This document shows positions 9,424-19,099 of a stretch of DNA of 64,000 nt, in pieces; position 1 is the first letter of the stretch; every line of letters starts with the position of its first letter. Position numbers and translations under genes: made by a program. Where the stretch lies: assembly GCA_028336925.1 (NCBI GenBank), contig JAOKVV010000007.1:1-64000 (forward strand), read 5' to 3'. Source of the DNA: Vicingaceae bacterium (GTDB taxonomy: Bacteria; Bacteroidota; Bacteroidia; Flavobacteriales_E; Vicingaceae). Under the pieces are notes generated by a model. That model was given only the letters and a program-made list of their open reading frames with translations, ran no database searches and was not told the origin of the DNA.

Positions 9424-9831
9424 ATGAAGCAAACAAATTGGATGAAAATTACACTGCAACTAGCCGCAATCTATAATGTAATTTGGGGAGCGTGGGTCGT
9501 TTTATTCCCTGAACACTTTTTTAAGATTACTAATATGGAAATTCCCAACAACTTGACTATTTGGCAAGGAATGGGAATGATTGTTGGCGTTTACGGCATT
9601 GGATATTGGTTAGCTAGTTATGATGCAGTAAGACATTGGCCCATTGTATTGGTTGGTTTTTTAGGTAAAATATTTGGCCCTTTAGGCTTTTTAATGAATT
9701 ACTTTATTCTCGAATCAGTTCCTTTTGAATTTAGTTATACGCTCTACACCAATGATTTAATATGGTGGATCCCTTTCTTTTTGATATTAAAAACAGTGCA
9801 TGAAACAACCAAATGGAAACTCACTGCCTAA
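9424..9831 (+). CDS. Small four-helix membrane protein, unknown
   Basis: 135 aa from ATG 9424. The track start (TTG 9397) lies inside the promoter, so I chose the first ATG after the expected transcription start; ATG 9442 is also possible. Four hydrophobic segments with conserved-looking motifs NVIWGAW, WQGMGMIVGVYG and GKIFGPLGF. I do not know the function. It overlaps the next gene by 32 bases and starts a three-gene operon of small integral membrane proteins. Confidence 0.65.
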   Translation: MKQTNWMKITLQLAAIYNVIWGAWVVLFPEHFFKITNMEIPNNLTIWQGMGMIVGVYGIGYWLASYDAVRHWPIVLVGFLGKIFGPLGFLMNYFILESVPFEFSYTLYTNDLIWWIPFFLILKTVHETTKWKLTA

Positions 9832-10204
9832 AAAGCTAGGTTTTTACGCTCTCATCTTAGCTTATTTTGCCGGGGGTGTAAATCATTTTGTAGATCCTGA
9901 TATTTATTGGCCCCTTATACCTCCTTATCTAGTTTATATTAAAGAACTGAATTTATTGAGTGGTGCCGCTGAAGTAGTTTTAGCGATAGGATTACTGTTT
10001 CATTCAATGAGAAAGTGGTCGGTATATGGTATTGTATTAATGCTAATTGCCTTTTTACCCTCACATATCTACTTTATTCAAATGGGAAGTTGTATTTCAG
10101 ATTCCATCTGTTTTGACCCTTGGGTAGCTTGGGTCCGACTTATAATTGTTCACCCTCTATTAATGTATTGGGCTTTTATTTACCGTAATTATTCGCTTAA
10201 ATGA
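9800..10204 (+). CDS. DoxX-like small membrane protein
   Basis: 134 aa with four predicted membrane helices. The pattern AGGVNHFVDPDIYWPLIPPYL followed by SGAAEVVLAIGLL is typical of DoxX-like/MauE-type proteins. Homologues are linked to thiol or quinone redox chemistry in some bacteria, but no catalytic residues can be read here. The 32-base overlap with the upstream gene and four-base overlap with the downstream one suggest coupled translation. Confidence 0.68.
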   Translation: MKQPNGNSLPKKLGFYALILAYFAGGVNHFVDPDIYWPLIPPYLVYIKELNLLSGAAEVVLAIGLLFHSMRKWSVYGIVLMLIAFLPSHIYFIQMGSCISDSICFDPWVAWVRLIIVHPLLMYWAFIYRNYSLK

Positions 10205-10617
10205 CGATAGATATAGCAAGAGTTATAATAGATTTTGGCGCTGTGGTTCTGATATGGATGGTCCAGTTAGTGGTTTATCCAAGCTTTACCTACTTTCAAA
10301 AAAAGGAATTGATGGATTGGCATTTGCTCTATACCAACAGGATAACTTATATAGTTGCGCCTATCATGTTTATTCAAAGTGGTGTTATTACTTACCAATC
10401 TTGGATACATTTTAGTATATTGAATGGTATCTCAGTTTTAATATGCCTAAGCCTTTGGCTGTTTACTTTTTTAGAAGCTGTTCCTTTGCATCATCAAATA
10501 GATTTAGGAAATGAAGTGGAGCGTTCTGCCAAAAAACTGGTTCAGATTAATAAAAAACGGGCTGCATTATGGACGATACTTTTTATAATTTCCTTGGGAC
10601 AATTGGTATTGGTTTAA
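10201..10617 (+). CDS. Small membrane protein, unknown (VYPSF type)
   Basis: 138 aa, four hydrophobic helices, with QLVVYPSFTYFQ early and FLEAVPLHHQI near residue 90. The histidine pair in the third loop could bind metal or quinone, but that is speculation. It overlaps the DoxX-like gene by four bases and ends the trio. About 260 bases without a gene follow before rpe, in which I see no clear terminator. Confidence 0.6.
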   Translation: MTIDIARVIIDFGAVVLIWMVQLVVYPSFTYFQKKELMDWHLLYTNRITYIVAPIMFIQSGVITYQSWIHFSILNGISVLICLSLWLFTFLEAVPLHHQIDLGNEVERSAKKLVQINKKRAALWTILFIISLGQLVLV

Positions 10618-10881
10618 TTATGAGGTTGCGTCTTTCTCAATGAACGAATTATTTATAAGTGATTAACTTTTGATTTTTTTAATAGTATCATAGATGATAA
10701 GCTTATTTCGCATGCCTTAATAGATTAGGAATACTAATAATGATCGGTGCAATCATCCACATTCTATGTAAAGTCTACCGAGAACTTACAACAGACTTCA
10801 ATTAGGTATAGTAATCAGTTTTTTTACAGGATTAAACTTGATTATTCAACTGTTGATTAATGCATTAATGAATTGTAGTCT

Positions 10882-11538
10882 TCAAAAATTAAGACTCTTC
10901 AATCCTTCAATAGTCGTTTCTGGATTTTTAGACCCAAAAACATAACTACCAGCCACTAGAACGTCTGCTCCACAAGCAACTAATTCAGCAGCATTCTTAT
11001 CACTAACTCCACCATCAATTTCGATCAATGCAGAGCTATTCTTTTTAGTTATTAATGCTTTAAGTGCTTTTATTTTATCGTAGGTATTTTCTATAAATGA
11101 TTGCCCACCAAATCCTGGGTTTACTGACATTAAACATACTAAATCAATATCTTGGATAATATCTTCCAATAAATTGATAGGGGTATGCGGATTTAATGCC
11201 ACTCCCGCCTTCATTCCTTCAGCCTTTATAGCTTGAATAGTTCTATGAAGATGTGGGCAAGCCTCGTAATGTACCGTTAGAATATCTGCACCTGCAGCTT
11301 TAAAATCTTTGATGTACTTATCTGGCTCTACAATCATCAAGTGCACATCAAACGTTTTGGTAGCATGCTTTTTAATTGCTTTTATAACGGGTAGACCAAA
11401 TGAAATATTAGGAACAAATACACCATCCATCACATCTATATGGTAATAGTCAGCTTTACTGTTATTGATTAATTCACAAGCAGGTAAAAGATTAGCAAAG
11501 TCTGCTGATAAGATAGAAGGGGCTACTAAGTGGGTCAT
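10882..11538 (-). CDS. rpe: Ribulose-phosphate 3-epimerase
   Basis: 218 aa from the ATG at 11538. The track begins five codons earlier at a TTG that lies inside a -7 box, so the ATG is preferred. TIM-barrel hallmarks in order: LVAPSILSADF, HIDVMDGVFVPN, DVHLM, LMSVNPGFGGQ and IDGGV. It interconverts ribulose-5-phosphate and xylulose-5-phosphate in the pentose phosphate pathway. Length is usual. It is separated from rpoD by a terminator and has its own promoter element. Confidence 0.95.
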   Translation of the reverse strand: MTHLVAPSILSADFANLLPACELINNSKADYYHIDVMDGVFVPNISFGLPVIKAIKKHATKTFDVHLMIVEPDKYIKDFKAAGADILTVHYEACPHLHRTIQAIKAEGMKAGVALNPHTPINLLEDIIQDIDLVCLMSVNPGFGGQSFIENTYDKIKALKALITKKNSSALIEIDGGVSDKNAAELVACGADVLVAGSYVFGSKNPETTIEGLKSLNF

Positions 11539-11550
11539 GGTGTTTTTTTG

Positions 11551-11558
11551 CAAAGGTA
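11551..11558 (-). promoter_or_regulatory. -7 element for rpe (TACCTTTG)
   Basis: Minus-strand TACCTTTG matches TAnnTTTG, 12 bases upstream of the rpe ATG and downstream of the rpoD terminator. No clear -33 element. Confidence 0.5.
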
Positions 11559-11573
11559 CTATTCCAAAAAGAA

Positions 11574-11606
11574 AAATCCCTTCTCAGTATTAAATGAAAA
11601 GGGATT
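11574..11606 (-). terminator. rpoD terminator
   Basis: On the minus strand AAATCCCTT... arms pair (AAATCCCTT with AAGGGATTT), followed by TTTTTCTTTTT. It sits ten bases after the rpoD stop codon. Confidence 0.78.
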
Positions 11607-11615
11607 TCTTTGTAT

Positions 11616-12482
11616 TTATCCGAGGTAAACTTTCAAATTCTTGCAGCGTGTATTAAGTCTTAACCTCCGAATTGCTTTTTCTTTTATTTGACGAACTCGT
11701 TCCCTTGTTAAATCAAAAATATCGCCTATTTCTTCTAATGATAATGGCTGTTTACCCGCTAGACCAAAATAAAGCCGAATTACATCAGCTTCACGAGATG
11801 TTAAGGTAGTGAGTGTTCGTTCTATTTCATTCTTTAGTGATTCTCTTATCAAAATATCGTCAGGACAAGGGGTAGAATTATTAATCATTAAGTCTGACAT
11901 ATTACTGCTGTCATCATCTGATGAAATGGGAGCATCTATACTCACATGCTTCCCTGAATGTCGAAAGTTTTCATTTACATCGCTCGTAGTCAAATCTAAC
12001 ACATCGGCGATTTCATCATGCGATGGTTCTCTTTCATATTTTTGCTCTAATTCAGAAAAGGCTCTTTTAATTTTGTTTATTGAGCCAATTTTGTTCAAAG
12101 GCAGTCTTACAATTCTTGCTTGTTCGGCTAAAGCTTGAAGTATGGATTGCCTGATCCACCACACTGCGTAGGAGATAAATTTAAAGCCTCTAGTTTCATC
12201 AAATCTCTGAGCAGCTTTAATTAATCCTAAGTTTCCTTCATTTATTAAGTCTGGCAAGCTTAATCCTTGATTTTGGTATTGCTTTGATACAGAAACTACG
12301 AAACGCAAGTTAGCTTTAGTTAGTTTTTCAAGTGCAATTTGATCACCTTGTTTTATTCTTATGGCCAATTCCACTTCTTCATCAGCAGTAATTAATTCTA
12401 CTCTGCCTATTTCTTGTAAATATTTGTCAAGAGAAACAGTTTCCCTATTGGTAACCTTTTTCGTAATTTTTAATTGACGCAT
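11616..12482 (-). CDS. rpoD: Primary (group 1-like) sigma-70 factor, short Bacteroidota form
   Basis: 288 aa with no large N-terminal 1.1 region, as in the Bacteroidota housekeeping sigma (SigABfr type). Region 1.2 is [14 protein letters not shown], region 2.1-2.4 is [13 protein letters not shown] to [15 protein letters not shown], region 3 follows, and the 4.2 helix-turn-helix is [20 protein letters not shown]. It directs core polymerase to the -33/-7 promoters seen repeatedly in this window. It is monocistronic, with a terminator just after the stop. Confidence 0.93.
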   Translation of the reverse strand: MRQLKITKKVTNRETVSLDKYLQEIGRVELITADEEVELAIRIKQGDQIALEKLTKANLRFVVSVSKQYQNQGLSLPDLINEGNLGLIKAAQRFDETRGFKFISYAVWWIRQSILQALAEQARIVRLPLNKIGSINKIKRAFSELEQKYEREPSHDEIADVLDLTTSDVNENFRHSGKHVSIDAPISSDDDSSNMSDLMINNSTPCPDDILIRESLKNEIERTLTTLTSREADVIRLYFGLAGKQPLSLEEIGDIFDLTRERVRQIKEKAIRRLRLNTRCKNLKVYLG

Positions 12483-12638
12483 GAAAGAAAATAATTTAAG
12501 ATTATTACTTAGTCCTGATTCGAAAACGAATGCCCATAAATTTAACGAAAATTAACGCTCAAAAAACATGCGTACGTATTTTATGCAAAAATAGTTTATC
12601 GAATGAATGAAATACTTAAAATATGTTACGTTAGTGGC

Positions 12639-12670
12639 AAAAAAAAGAGGCTAACCAATTGGCTAGCCTC
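12639..12670 (-). terminator. pnp terminator
   Basis: GAGGCTA pairs with TAGCCTC around a loop that is itself CCAATTGG; on the minus strand it is followed by a run of eight T. It lies 23 bases past the pnp stop codon. Confidence 0.85.
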
Positions 12671-12692
12671 TGTAAATAAAAGGGCTAAAAAC

Positions 12693-14837
12693 TTAGTTTT
12701 TAGCTTCTTCTTTTTCTGGTTTTGATAAAAGAGCTTTTCTTGATAGTTTTAGCTTCTTCGTTTTTGGATCAATTGCAATTAATTTCACCTCTACGATTTG
12801 ACCTTCTTTCAATTCGTCTTCTACTTTTTCAACTTTGTGGTGAGCAATTTCAGAGATGTGTAATAAACCATCTTGACCCGGAATTACTTCTACAAAAGCA
12901 CCAAAAGCAACGATAGACTTTACTTTTCCTTTGTAAACTTCGCCTACTTCAGGAACAGCTGTAATTGCTTTAATTCGTGCTAATGCATCTTGAGCGCCAA
13001 CACCATCAGTAGATACGATGTCTATAACTCCTCTACCATCTACTTCTTCTAATACGATAGTTGTACCCGTTTCTTCTTGGATAGACTGAATAATTTTTCC
13101 GCCTGGTCCGATTACTGCTCCAATCATTTCTTTAGGAATAGTAATCTGAATAATACGAGGTGCATTCGTTTTGTAATCTTCTCTTGGAGCAGAAAGCGTT
13201 TTCATCATCTCACCTAAGATATGCATACGTCCTTCTTTCGCTTGATTAAGCGCTTGCTCTAAAATTTCATAAGATAAACCTTCTACTTTAATATCCATCT
13301 GACAAGCAGTGATACCATCTTTCGTTCCGGTTACTTTAAAGTCCATATCTCCTAAGTGATCTTCATCTCCTAAGATATCAGATAAGATGGCAAAGTTGCC
13401 ATCTTTACCGCTAATTAATCCCATAGCGATACCACTCACTGGCTTCTTCATTTTCACACCTGCATCCATCAATGCCAATGTTCCTGCACATACAGTTGCC
13501 ATTGAAGATGAACCATTAGATTCTAAAATGTCAGAAACAACACGAATTGTATAAGGATTCTCGTTTCCTGTTGGAATCATTGGCTTCAAAGCTCTCATTG
13601 CTAAGTTACCGTGACCAACTTCTCTTCTACCTGGCCCTCTATTTGGACGAGTCTCTCCTGTAGAGAACGACGGGAAGTTATAGTGTAAAATAAATTTATC
13701 AGAACCTTCAAATAAAGCAGCATCAATACGTTGCTCATCTAATTTAGTTCCTAACGTTACCGAAGTTAACGATTGAGTTTCACCTCTTGTAAACACAGCA
13801 GAACCATGAGATCCTGGTAAGTAATCTACTTCTGACCATATTGGACGAATATCAGTGCTCTTACGACCATCTAATCTTACTTTTTCATTTAAAACTGCAT
13901 CTCTTACAGCTTCTTTTTCTACATCATGGAAATATTTTCCAATCAAGAATTTATTCTCAGCGACAGTAGTTTCATCCAAAGTTGCAACAAAATTTTCTTT
14001 CGCTTCTTTAAATAAACGAGCTCTCTCATATTTATCGGCTAATCCATTCTTTGCAATATCATAGCAAGGCTGGTAACAAGCAGCTTCGATTTGCTTCAAC
14101 AAATCTTCGTTACTTTTTTCGTGGTTATACTCACGCTTTACTTTTGCCTTTTCAATTTGTGCCGCTAATTGATTAATTCCTTCTAATTGAATTCTAATCT
14201 TATCGTGAGCCAGTTTGATTGCTTCTAACATTTCTGCTTCAGAAACTTCTAGCATTTCACCTTCTACCATTACTACACTATCCATAGTTGCAGCAACCAT
14301 AATATCGATATCAGCAGACTTCATTTGAGAGAACGTTGGATTAGTAATCCATTCTCCATTGATTCTTACTACTCGTACTTCTGAAATTGGTCCGTTAAAC
14401 GGAATATCTGAAACTGCTAATGCAGCAGATGCAGCTAAACATGCTAATGCATCAGGTTGCGTGTCGTTTCCTGCAGATATTAAAGATATTTGTAATTGTG
14501 TATCCGCGTGATAATTACTTGGAAATAATGGACGTAAAGCTCTATCTACTAATCTACAAACTAATATTTCATAATCTGATGATCTTGTTTCACGCTTTAA
14601 AAATCCACCTGGGAATTTTCCTGCAGCGGAGAATTTCTCTCTGTAATCTACCATTAATGGCATAAAATCAACATCTTCGCCTGCGGTTTTTGCTGAAACT
14701 ACTGTTGCTAATAACATGGTATCACCCTGCTTTACAACTACAGCACCGTCTGCTTGTTTTGCTAATCTTCCTGTTTCGATTGTAATGACCGTGCCATTAC
14801 CTAAATCGATTGTTTGTTCAAATCCTAATTGTGACAT
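12693..14837 (-). CDS. pnp: Polynucleotide phosphorylase
   Basis: 714 aa, full family length. Two RNase PH domains (second one with [20 protein letters not shown]), a KH domain with IGPGGKIIQ near residue 570, and a C-terminal S1 domain with [17 protein letters not shown]. It degrades RNA from the 3' end using phosphate and can add tails in reverse. It follows rpsO, the classic rpsO-pnp order, with a hairpin terminator between them that would limit readthrough. The C-terminus ends in Lys/Glu-rich sequence. Confidence 0.97.
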   Translation of the reverse strand: MSQLGFEQTIDLGNGTVITIETGRLAKQADGAVVVKQGDTMLLATVVSAKTAGEDVDFMPLMVDYREKFSAAGKFPGGFLKRETRSSDYEILVCRLVDRALRPLFPSNYHADTQLQISLISAGNDTQPDALACLAASAALAVSDIPFNGPISEVRVVRINGEWITNPTFSQMKSADIDIMVAATMDSVVMVEGEMLEVSEAEMLEAIKLAHDKIRIQLEGINQLAAQIEKAKVKREYNHEKSNEDLLKQIEAACYQPCYDIAKNGLADKYERARLFKEAKENFVATLDETTVAENKFLIGKYFHDVEKEAVRDAVLNEKVRLDGRKSTDIRPIWSEVDYLPGSHGSAVFTRGETQSLTSVTLGTKLDEQRIDAALFEGSDKFILHYNFPSFSTGETRPNRGPGRREVGHGNLAMRALKPMIPTGNENPYTIRVVSDILESNGSSSMATVCAGTLALMDAGVKMKKPVSGIAMGLISGKDGNFAILSDILGDEDHLGDMDFKVTGTKDGITACQMDIKVEGLSYEILEQALNQAKEGRMHILGEMMKTLSAPREDYKTNAPRIIQITIPKEMIGAVIGPGGKIIQSIQEETGTTIVLEEVDGRGVIDIVSTDGVGAQDALARIKAITAVPEVGEVYKGKVKSIVAFGAFVEVIPGQDGLLHISEIAHHKVEKVEDELKEGQIVEVKLIAIDPKTKKLKLSRKALLSKPEKEEAKN

Positions 14838-14870
14838 AATTTATTGTTTTCTTTTGTCAGTTGATAAATA

Positions 14871-14901
14871 AAAAAAAGGGGACATGTATAAACAGTCCCC
14901 C
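14871..14901 (-). terminator. Terminator between rpsO and pnp
   Basis: On the minus strand GGGGAC pairs with GTCCCC around an 11-base loop, followed by seven T. It lies 44 bases after rpsO and 34 before pnp, so pnp needs readthrough or its own promoter. Confidence 0.82.
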
Positions 14902-14944
14902 AATAGAATCTTATAGAATGTATGTTAAAGATTTACTCAAGAAA

Positions 14945-15214
14945 TTATTTTCTAATTCCTAAATCTTTAATTAACTCTCTGTATTTGTTAATGTCTTTGT
15001 TTTTTAAGTAATCTAAAAGATTTCTTCTTTTACCTACTAATCTTACTAACGAACGCTCAGTGTTAAAATCTTTGTGATTTCTTTTTAAATGCTCAGTAAG
15101 GTGGCTAATACGGTGCGTAAAAAGCGCTATCTGACCTTCAGTAGAACCTGTATTTGTTTTCTTCTCTCCGTATTTTTCGAAAAATCCTTCTTTAATTTCA
15201 GTTGTAAGATACAT
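14945..15214 (-). CDS. rpsO: 30S ribosomal protein S15
   Basis: 89 aa, normal for S15, with the core GSTEGQIALFTHRISHLTEHLKRN split here by its usual loop and VGKRRNLLDYLK near the end. It binds 16S rRNA helix 22 region early in 30S assembly. It is followed by a strong terminator and pnp. In enterobacteria S15 autoregulates through its leader; the 28-base leader here looks too short for that pseudoknot. Confidence 0.97.
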   Translation of the reverse strand: MYLTTEIKEGFFEKYGEKKTNTGSTEGQIALFTHRISHLTEHLKRNHKDFNTERSLVRLVGKRRNLLDYLKNKDINKYRELIKDLGIRK

Positions 15215-15248
15215 ATCTAATCTTTTATTCTTGTAAATTTTAAGGGTG

Positions 15249-15256
15249 CAAATGTA
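15249..15256 (-). promoter_or_regulatory. -7 element for rpsO (TACATTTG)
   Basis: Minus-strand TACATTTG matches TAnnTTTG, 34 bases upstream of the rpsO start. No convincing -33 element. Confidence 0.5.
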
Positions 15257-15287
15257 ATAATATTATTTAATATTTTACTTTTTAAGC

Positions 15288-16133
15288 TTAATTTTTAAAT
15301 AAATTCAACACTTGATTTAATTTTGTTTTTAATTGCTTTCTATTCACGATAAAGTCAAGGAAACCGTGCTCCAAAAGGAATTCCGAAGTTTGGAAATCTT
15401 TCGGTAAATCTTTACCTATCGTTTCTTTTACTACTCTTGGTCCGGCAAAACCAATTAAGGCACCTGGTTCTGCAATATTAATATCGCCAAGCATTGCAAA
15501 AGAAGCTGTAATTCCTCCAGTTGTAGGATCAGTTAATAGCGATATATAAGGAATACCTGCTTTTGATAATTGTGAAAGTTTTGCAGATGTTTTAGCCATC
15601 TGCATTAATGAAAATGCTGCTTCCATCATTCTAGCTCCACCTGACTTTGAGATCATCATAAATGGAACCTTATGCTCCAACGAATAGTCAATTGCTCTGG
15701 CTATTTTTTCACCAACCACAGACCCCATAGAACCTCCAATAAAAGCAAAGTCCATCGCTGCAACAACCAATGTGTTTTCGCCAACTTCACCAACGGCTGT
15801 TCTTACAGCATCCTTTAGTTTCGTTTTCTTCTGTGTTGCTTTTAGTCGATCGGTGTATTTCTTGGTATCCGTAAATTTTAACGGATCTCCTGAGGTCATA
15901 TCTGGGTTTAATTCCAAACATTTTCCATCGTTAAATAAGATTTGAAAATACTCCTCAGAACTTGCTCTTTCGTGATAACCACACTCCTCACAAACCTTTT
16001 GGTTTTCTAAATGGTCGTTGTTAGGTACTACGTGTTTACATTTCGGACAGCTATACCACAATCCTTCAGGTAATTCCTTTTTTTCCTTAGTAGGAGTTAA
16101 GATACCTTCTTTTATTCTTTTGAACCAACTCAT
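15288..16133 (-). CDS. accD: Acetyl-CoA carboxylase carboxyltransferase beta subunit
   Basis: 281 aa from the ATG at 16133. The track's upstream start is a TTG six codons earlier, while GGAGG lies 11 bases before the ATG and MSWFKR is the usual AccD start. A four-cysteine zinc ribbon (CPKC...CEEC) is near residues 30-55, followed by the crotonase-like core with [11 protein letters not shown] and [14 protein letters not shown]. With AccA it transfers carboxyl from biotin to acetyl-CoA, giving malonyl-CoA for fatty acids. It is co-transcribed behind the class I aldolase gene. Confidence 0.95.
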   Translation of the reverse strand: MSWFKRIKEGILTPTKEKKELPEGLWYSCPKCKHVVPNNDHLENQKVCEECGYHERASSEEYFQILFNDGKCLELNPDMTSGDPLKFTDTKKYTDRLKATQKKTKLKDAVRTAVGEVGENTLVVAAMDFAFIGGSMGSVVGEKIARAIDYSLEHKVPFMMISKSGGARMMEAAFSLMQMAKTSAKLSQLSKAGIPYISLLTDPTTGGITASFAMLGDINIAEPGALIGFAGPRVVKETIGKDLPKDFQTSEFLLEHGFLDFIVNRKQLKTKLNQVLNLFKN

Positions 16134-16156
16134 TTGCTCTTCTGCCTCCAAAATTT

Positions 16157-17215
16157 TTAGCTTATGGTAATATCATTCGATAGGTAAACATCTTGAATAG
16201 AATTCAATAATTGAATGCCTTCATTCATTGGTTTTTGGAAAGCTTTTCTTCCCGAAATTAAACCATGTCCACCTGCTCTTTTGTTGATTACAGCTGTAAT
16301 AACTGCTTCTGATAAATCTGATGCTCCCGCTGATGCACCACCTGAATTAATTAATCCGTTTCTACCCATGTAGCAGTTAGCTACTTGGTATCGGCATAAA
16401 TCAATTGGGTGATCAGTAGTTAATTCAGAATATACTTGTTTATGTGTTTTTCCAAAGTTAATGGCATTGTATCCGCCATTATTAGTTGGTAACTTTTGTT
16501 TAATAATATCTGCTTGTATCGTTACTCCTAAGTGATTTGCTTGAGCAGTAATGTCAGTAGCAGTATGGTAATCTACGCCATCTTTTTTGAAACCGGGGTT
16601 TCTAAGGTAGCACCATAAGATAGTTGCCATTCCTAATTCATGAGCTCGTTCAAATGCTTGAGCTATTTCTACGATTTGACGATTACTATCATCAGAACCA
16701 AAGTAAATGGTAGCTCCAACCGCTGTTGCTCCTAAATTCCAGGCTTCATCAACTGAACCAAATGAAATTTGAGAATATGTTTCAGGGTAGGTTAAAAATT
16801 CATTGTGATTTAATTTCACAATAAATGGAATTTTATGTGCGTATTTTCTTGAATTTGCTGCTAAAACACCAAATGTAGAAGCTACTGCATTACAACCACC
16901 TTCTATGGCTAGTTTTACAATATTTTCAGGGTCAAAGAAAATCGGGTTTGGTGCAAAAGACGCACCTGCTGAATGTTCTATACCTTGATCTACAGGAAGA
17001 ATACTTACATATCCAGTATTTGCTAATCGGCCATGACCGTAAAGCGCTTGTAAACTTCTTAAAACCTGAGGATTTCTATTTGTATCTTTAAAAGATCGAT
17101 CAATAAAATCTGCACCAGGTAGGTGCAGTAAATCTTTGCTTATGGTCTTGCACTCGTGGTTCAAAAGATGTTCGGCATCTTTTCCTAGTAAGTCTACAAT
17201 ATTGCTATAGGACAT
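16157..17215 (-). CDS. fbaB: Class I fructose-bisphosphate aldolase (DhnA/FbaB type)
   Basis: 352 aa. A TIM barrel with [12 protein letters not shown] near residue 72, [11 protein letters not shown] (a candidate Schiff-base lysine strand is further on, around GATIYFGS), and [11 protein letters not shown] forming the phosphate site late in the protein. It cleaves fructose-1,6-bisphosphate without metal, in glycolysis and gluconeogenesis. It is first in an operon with accD (23 bases to its ATG), an unusual glycolysis/lipid pairing. A full promoter lies upstream. Confidence 0.9.
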   Translation of the reverse strand: MSYSNIVDLLGKDAEHLLNHECKTISKDLLHLPGADFIDRSFKDTNRNPQVLRSLQALYGHGRLANTGYVSILPVDQGIEHSAGASFAPNPIFFDPENIVKLAIEGGCNAVASTFGVLAANSRKYAHKIPFIVKLNHNEFLTYPETYSQISFGSVDEAWNLGATAVGATIYFGSDDSNRQIVEIAQAFERAHELGMATILWCYLRNPGFKKDGVDYHTATDITAQANHLGVTIQADIIKQKLPTNNGGYNAINFGKTHKQVYSELTTDHPIDLCRYQVANCYMGRNGLINSGGASAGASDLSEAVITAVINKRAGGHGLISGRKAFQKPMNEGIQLLNSIQDVYLSNDITIS

Positions 17216-17252
17216 CTGGTTTTCTTTTAAAGATTGTTTTAATACAGGAGCA

Positions 17253-17281
17253 CAAAACTAATAAAATTATAAAAGATGCAA
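17253..17281 (-). promoter_or_regulatory. Full promoter for fbaB-accD
   Basis: Minus strand: TTG at 17281-17279, 18-base spacer, TAGTTTTG at 17260-17253, which matches the flavobacterial TTG/TAnnTTTG consensus. Expected start about 30 bases before the aldolase ATG. Confidence 0.65.
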
Positions 17282-17325
17282 CTTTTGTTCGCAGCTTAAA
17301 TTGTTTGTTTTATTAACTTGTTAGC

Positions 17326-18345
17326 TCATTTTATCATAGATAATGCTGTTTCGGTTGTTTCTAAGGTTTTTGATGGTAAATTTAAATGCGTTACAAATCG
17401 TATTTTTGAATGCCCCATTTTAACGGCTTTTATTCCTTGTTGATTCAATTGTTCAAGTAAATCTTCTGTTTTGTAGTTATTTGTGTGCTCAAAAATAATA
17501 ATGTTGGTATCAATAGGAGCGACCGATTTTACAAACGACTGTCCTTTTAAAACCTCACCAATGGATGTGGCGAGTTGATGGTCATCCTTTAATCCGGATA
17601 TATTATTTTTTAACGCAAACAATCCTGCTGCAGCGATATAGCCAGTTTGTCGCATTCCACCTCCTAAAATTTTACGTATTCTTCTTGATTTCTTTATAAA
17701 ATCTGCTTTACCTAATAATAAGGAACCAACTGGTGCACCTAATCCTTTTGACAAACAAATTGAAATGGAATCGAAGTACTTGCCATAGTCTTTTTCTGTT
17801 TCAGTGGTTTCTATGAGTGCATTAAATAATCGAGCTCCATCCAGATGCAAAGGAATGTGATGTTGATCGCAAATAGCTTTGATTTTTTTAATTTCTTCAA
17901 AATCGTAATAACACCCACCACCCTTATTTACCGTATTTTCCAAGGAGACCAATTGTGTAATTGGAGCGTGTATATCATCCGGGTTTATATTGGCTGTTAC
18001 TTGGTCTGCTGTAATTCTACCGTTGTTACCTTTTAACAATCGTGTAGATAATCCTGAATTAAATCCAATTCCTCCGCCTTCATAATGATAGATATGCGAT
18101 AAATCTCCACAAATAACTTCACCGGGACTGTTTGTATGAACTTTTATAGCGATTTGATTCGTCATGGTTCCTGAAGGGCAAAAAAGTGCGGCTTCCATTC
18201 CAAATAGCTCTGCTGCATAGTTTTCTAATTCTATTGTAGTTGGGTCATCACCCAACACATCGTCACCAACAGGGGCTGAAATCATGGCTTTTAGCATTTT
18301 TTCAGTTGGTTGAGTTACCGTATCGCTCCGAAAATCAATTATCAT
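17326..18345 (-). CDS. ltaE: Low-specificity L-threonine aldolase
   Basis: 339 aa, fold-type I PLP enzyme. FRSDTVTQPT at the N-terminus, GDLSHIYHYEGGG, the PLP aspartate in HLDGARLFNA (about residue 170) and the lysine in SICLSKGLGAPVGS (about residue 200) give the family in order. It cleaves threonine or allo-threonine to glycine and acetaldehyde. It stands alone, divergent from the barrel protein with 41 bases between them, so their promoters must overlap or abut. Confidence 0.92.
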   Translation of the reverse strand: MIIDFRSDTVTQPTEKMLKAMISAPVGDDVLGDDPTTIELENYAAELFGMEAALFCPSGTMTNQIAIKVHTNSPGEVICGDLSHIYHYEGGGIGFNSGLSTRLLKGNNGRITADQVTANINPDDIHAPITQLVSLENTVNKGGGCYYDFEEIKKIKAICDQHHIPLHLDGARLFNALIETTETEKDYGKYFDSISICLSKGLGAPVGSLLLGKADFIKKSRRIRKILGGGMRQTGYIAAAGLFALKNNISGLKDDHQLATSIGEVLKGQSFVKSVAPIDTNIIIFEHTNNYKTEDLLEQLNQQGIKAVKMGHSKIRFVTHLNLPSKTLETTETALSMIK

Positions 18346-18352
18346 ATATTTG
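18345..18352 (+). promoter_or_regulatory. -7 element (TATATTTG) in divergent region
   Basis: Exact TAnnTTTG match 34 bases before the barrel-protein ATG and touching the ltaE start codon on the other strand. No -33 element at normal spacing. Confidence 0.38.
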
Positions 18353-18386
18353 TCTCTTTATTTTATAACTGCCAATTTACTGAGCT

Positions 18387-19097
18387 ATGCGCTTAATACC
18401 TTTATTTATCCTTTTTTTATTTTCAACAATCGTTATAGCGCAAAAAGAAGAAGTAGACGAATACAATCGAAATTTAGACGACCTAACCATTCCTAAAAAA
18501 GGGCCCAATAAATCAAAATATACGCATGCCTTTTTGGCTTATGGTTTTCTTGTAGGCTCATCAGAAGGGGATAGCTCTTCTTTAAAATATGGTAATTCAT
18601 CCACCTTTAGTGTGGGATTTAGAAATAAATACCGATTATCCAAGTTTTATGAACTGGGGTTTGATTTTTCTTACTTACGAACTCGCTTTTTACCTGTTCA
18701 AGATTCAGCTAAAAATGTTCCTAATAGAGAGCTGCATGATAAAGAAATGCTAGGTATAAATGCCTTAGAACTTTTGCTTTTTAACCGATTTAAATTTAAG
18801 AATAAGGTACATTCGGCAGGCATCTTTTTAGATTTAGGAGCTTATTTTAATTGGAATTACAGAACTGTTCATTACCGAAGAAATGATAAAGCTGTGACAG
18901 GCTCTAAAGAGACATTGGTTAAAGATTATCACCTCGATTATATGACGGATTACGCTTACGGAGTTTCAGTTCGCCTAGGATTTAATCGCTTTGCTATCGA
19001 CGTCCGATACCGACTGTCAGACGTGTTTGAAGGAAATAACAATTATGGTGAATTTCCTAATATGACTATTGGGCTTCAGTTAGGATTACATCAGTAA
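18387..19097 (+). CDS. Outer-membrane beta-barrel protein (PorT/OMP_b-brl-like), unknown
   Basis: 236 aa with a signal peptide (MRLIPLFILFLFSTIVIAQ). The rest alternates amphipathic strands and aromatic-rich segments such as YELGFDFSYLR, HSAGIFLDLGAYFNW and FAIDVRYRLSDV, ending in a short terminal strand MTIGLQLGLHQ. This is the look of an 8-10 strand barrel of the PorT/OMP_b-brl_2 clan. I cannot claim it is the T9SS PorT itself. It converges on ybaB with a two-base gap. Confidence 0.65.
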   Translation: MRLIPLFILFLFSTIVIAQKEEVDEYNRNLDDLTIPKKGPNKSKYTHAFLAYGFLVGSSEGDSSSLKYGNSSTFSVGFRNKYRLSKFYELGFDFSYLRTRFLPVQDSAKNVPNRELHDKEMLGINALELLLFNRFKFKNKVHSAGIFLDLGAYFNWNYRTVHYRRNDKAVTGSKETLVKDYHLDYMTDYAYGVSVRLGFNRFAIDVRYRLSDVFEGNNNYGEFPNMTIGLQLGLHQ

Positions 19098-19099
19098 AC

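Noticed and set aside
10618-10881. Possible small RNA or gene in the gap before rpe
   Set aside because: AT-rich with no stable hairpin, promoter plus terminator pair, or credible ORF.
12722-14665. Plus-strand ORFs inside pnp
   Set aside because: Antisense shadows without promoters or recognisable protein features.
18387-19097. Calling the barrel protein PorT
   Set aside because: Only the general barrel layout fits; no PorT-specific feature could be confirmed by eye.
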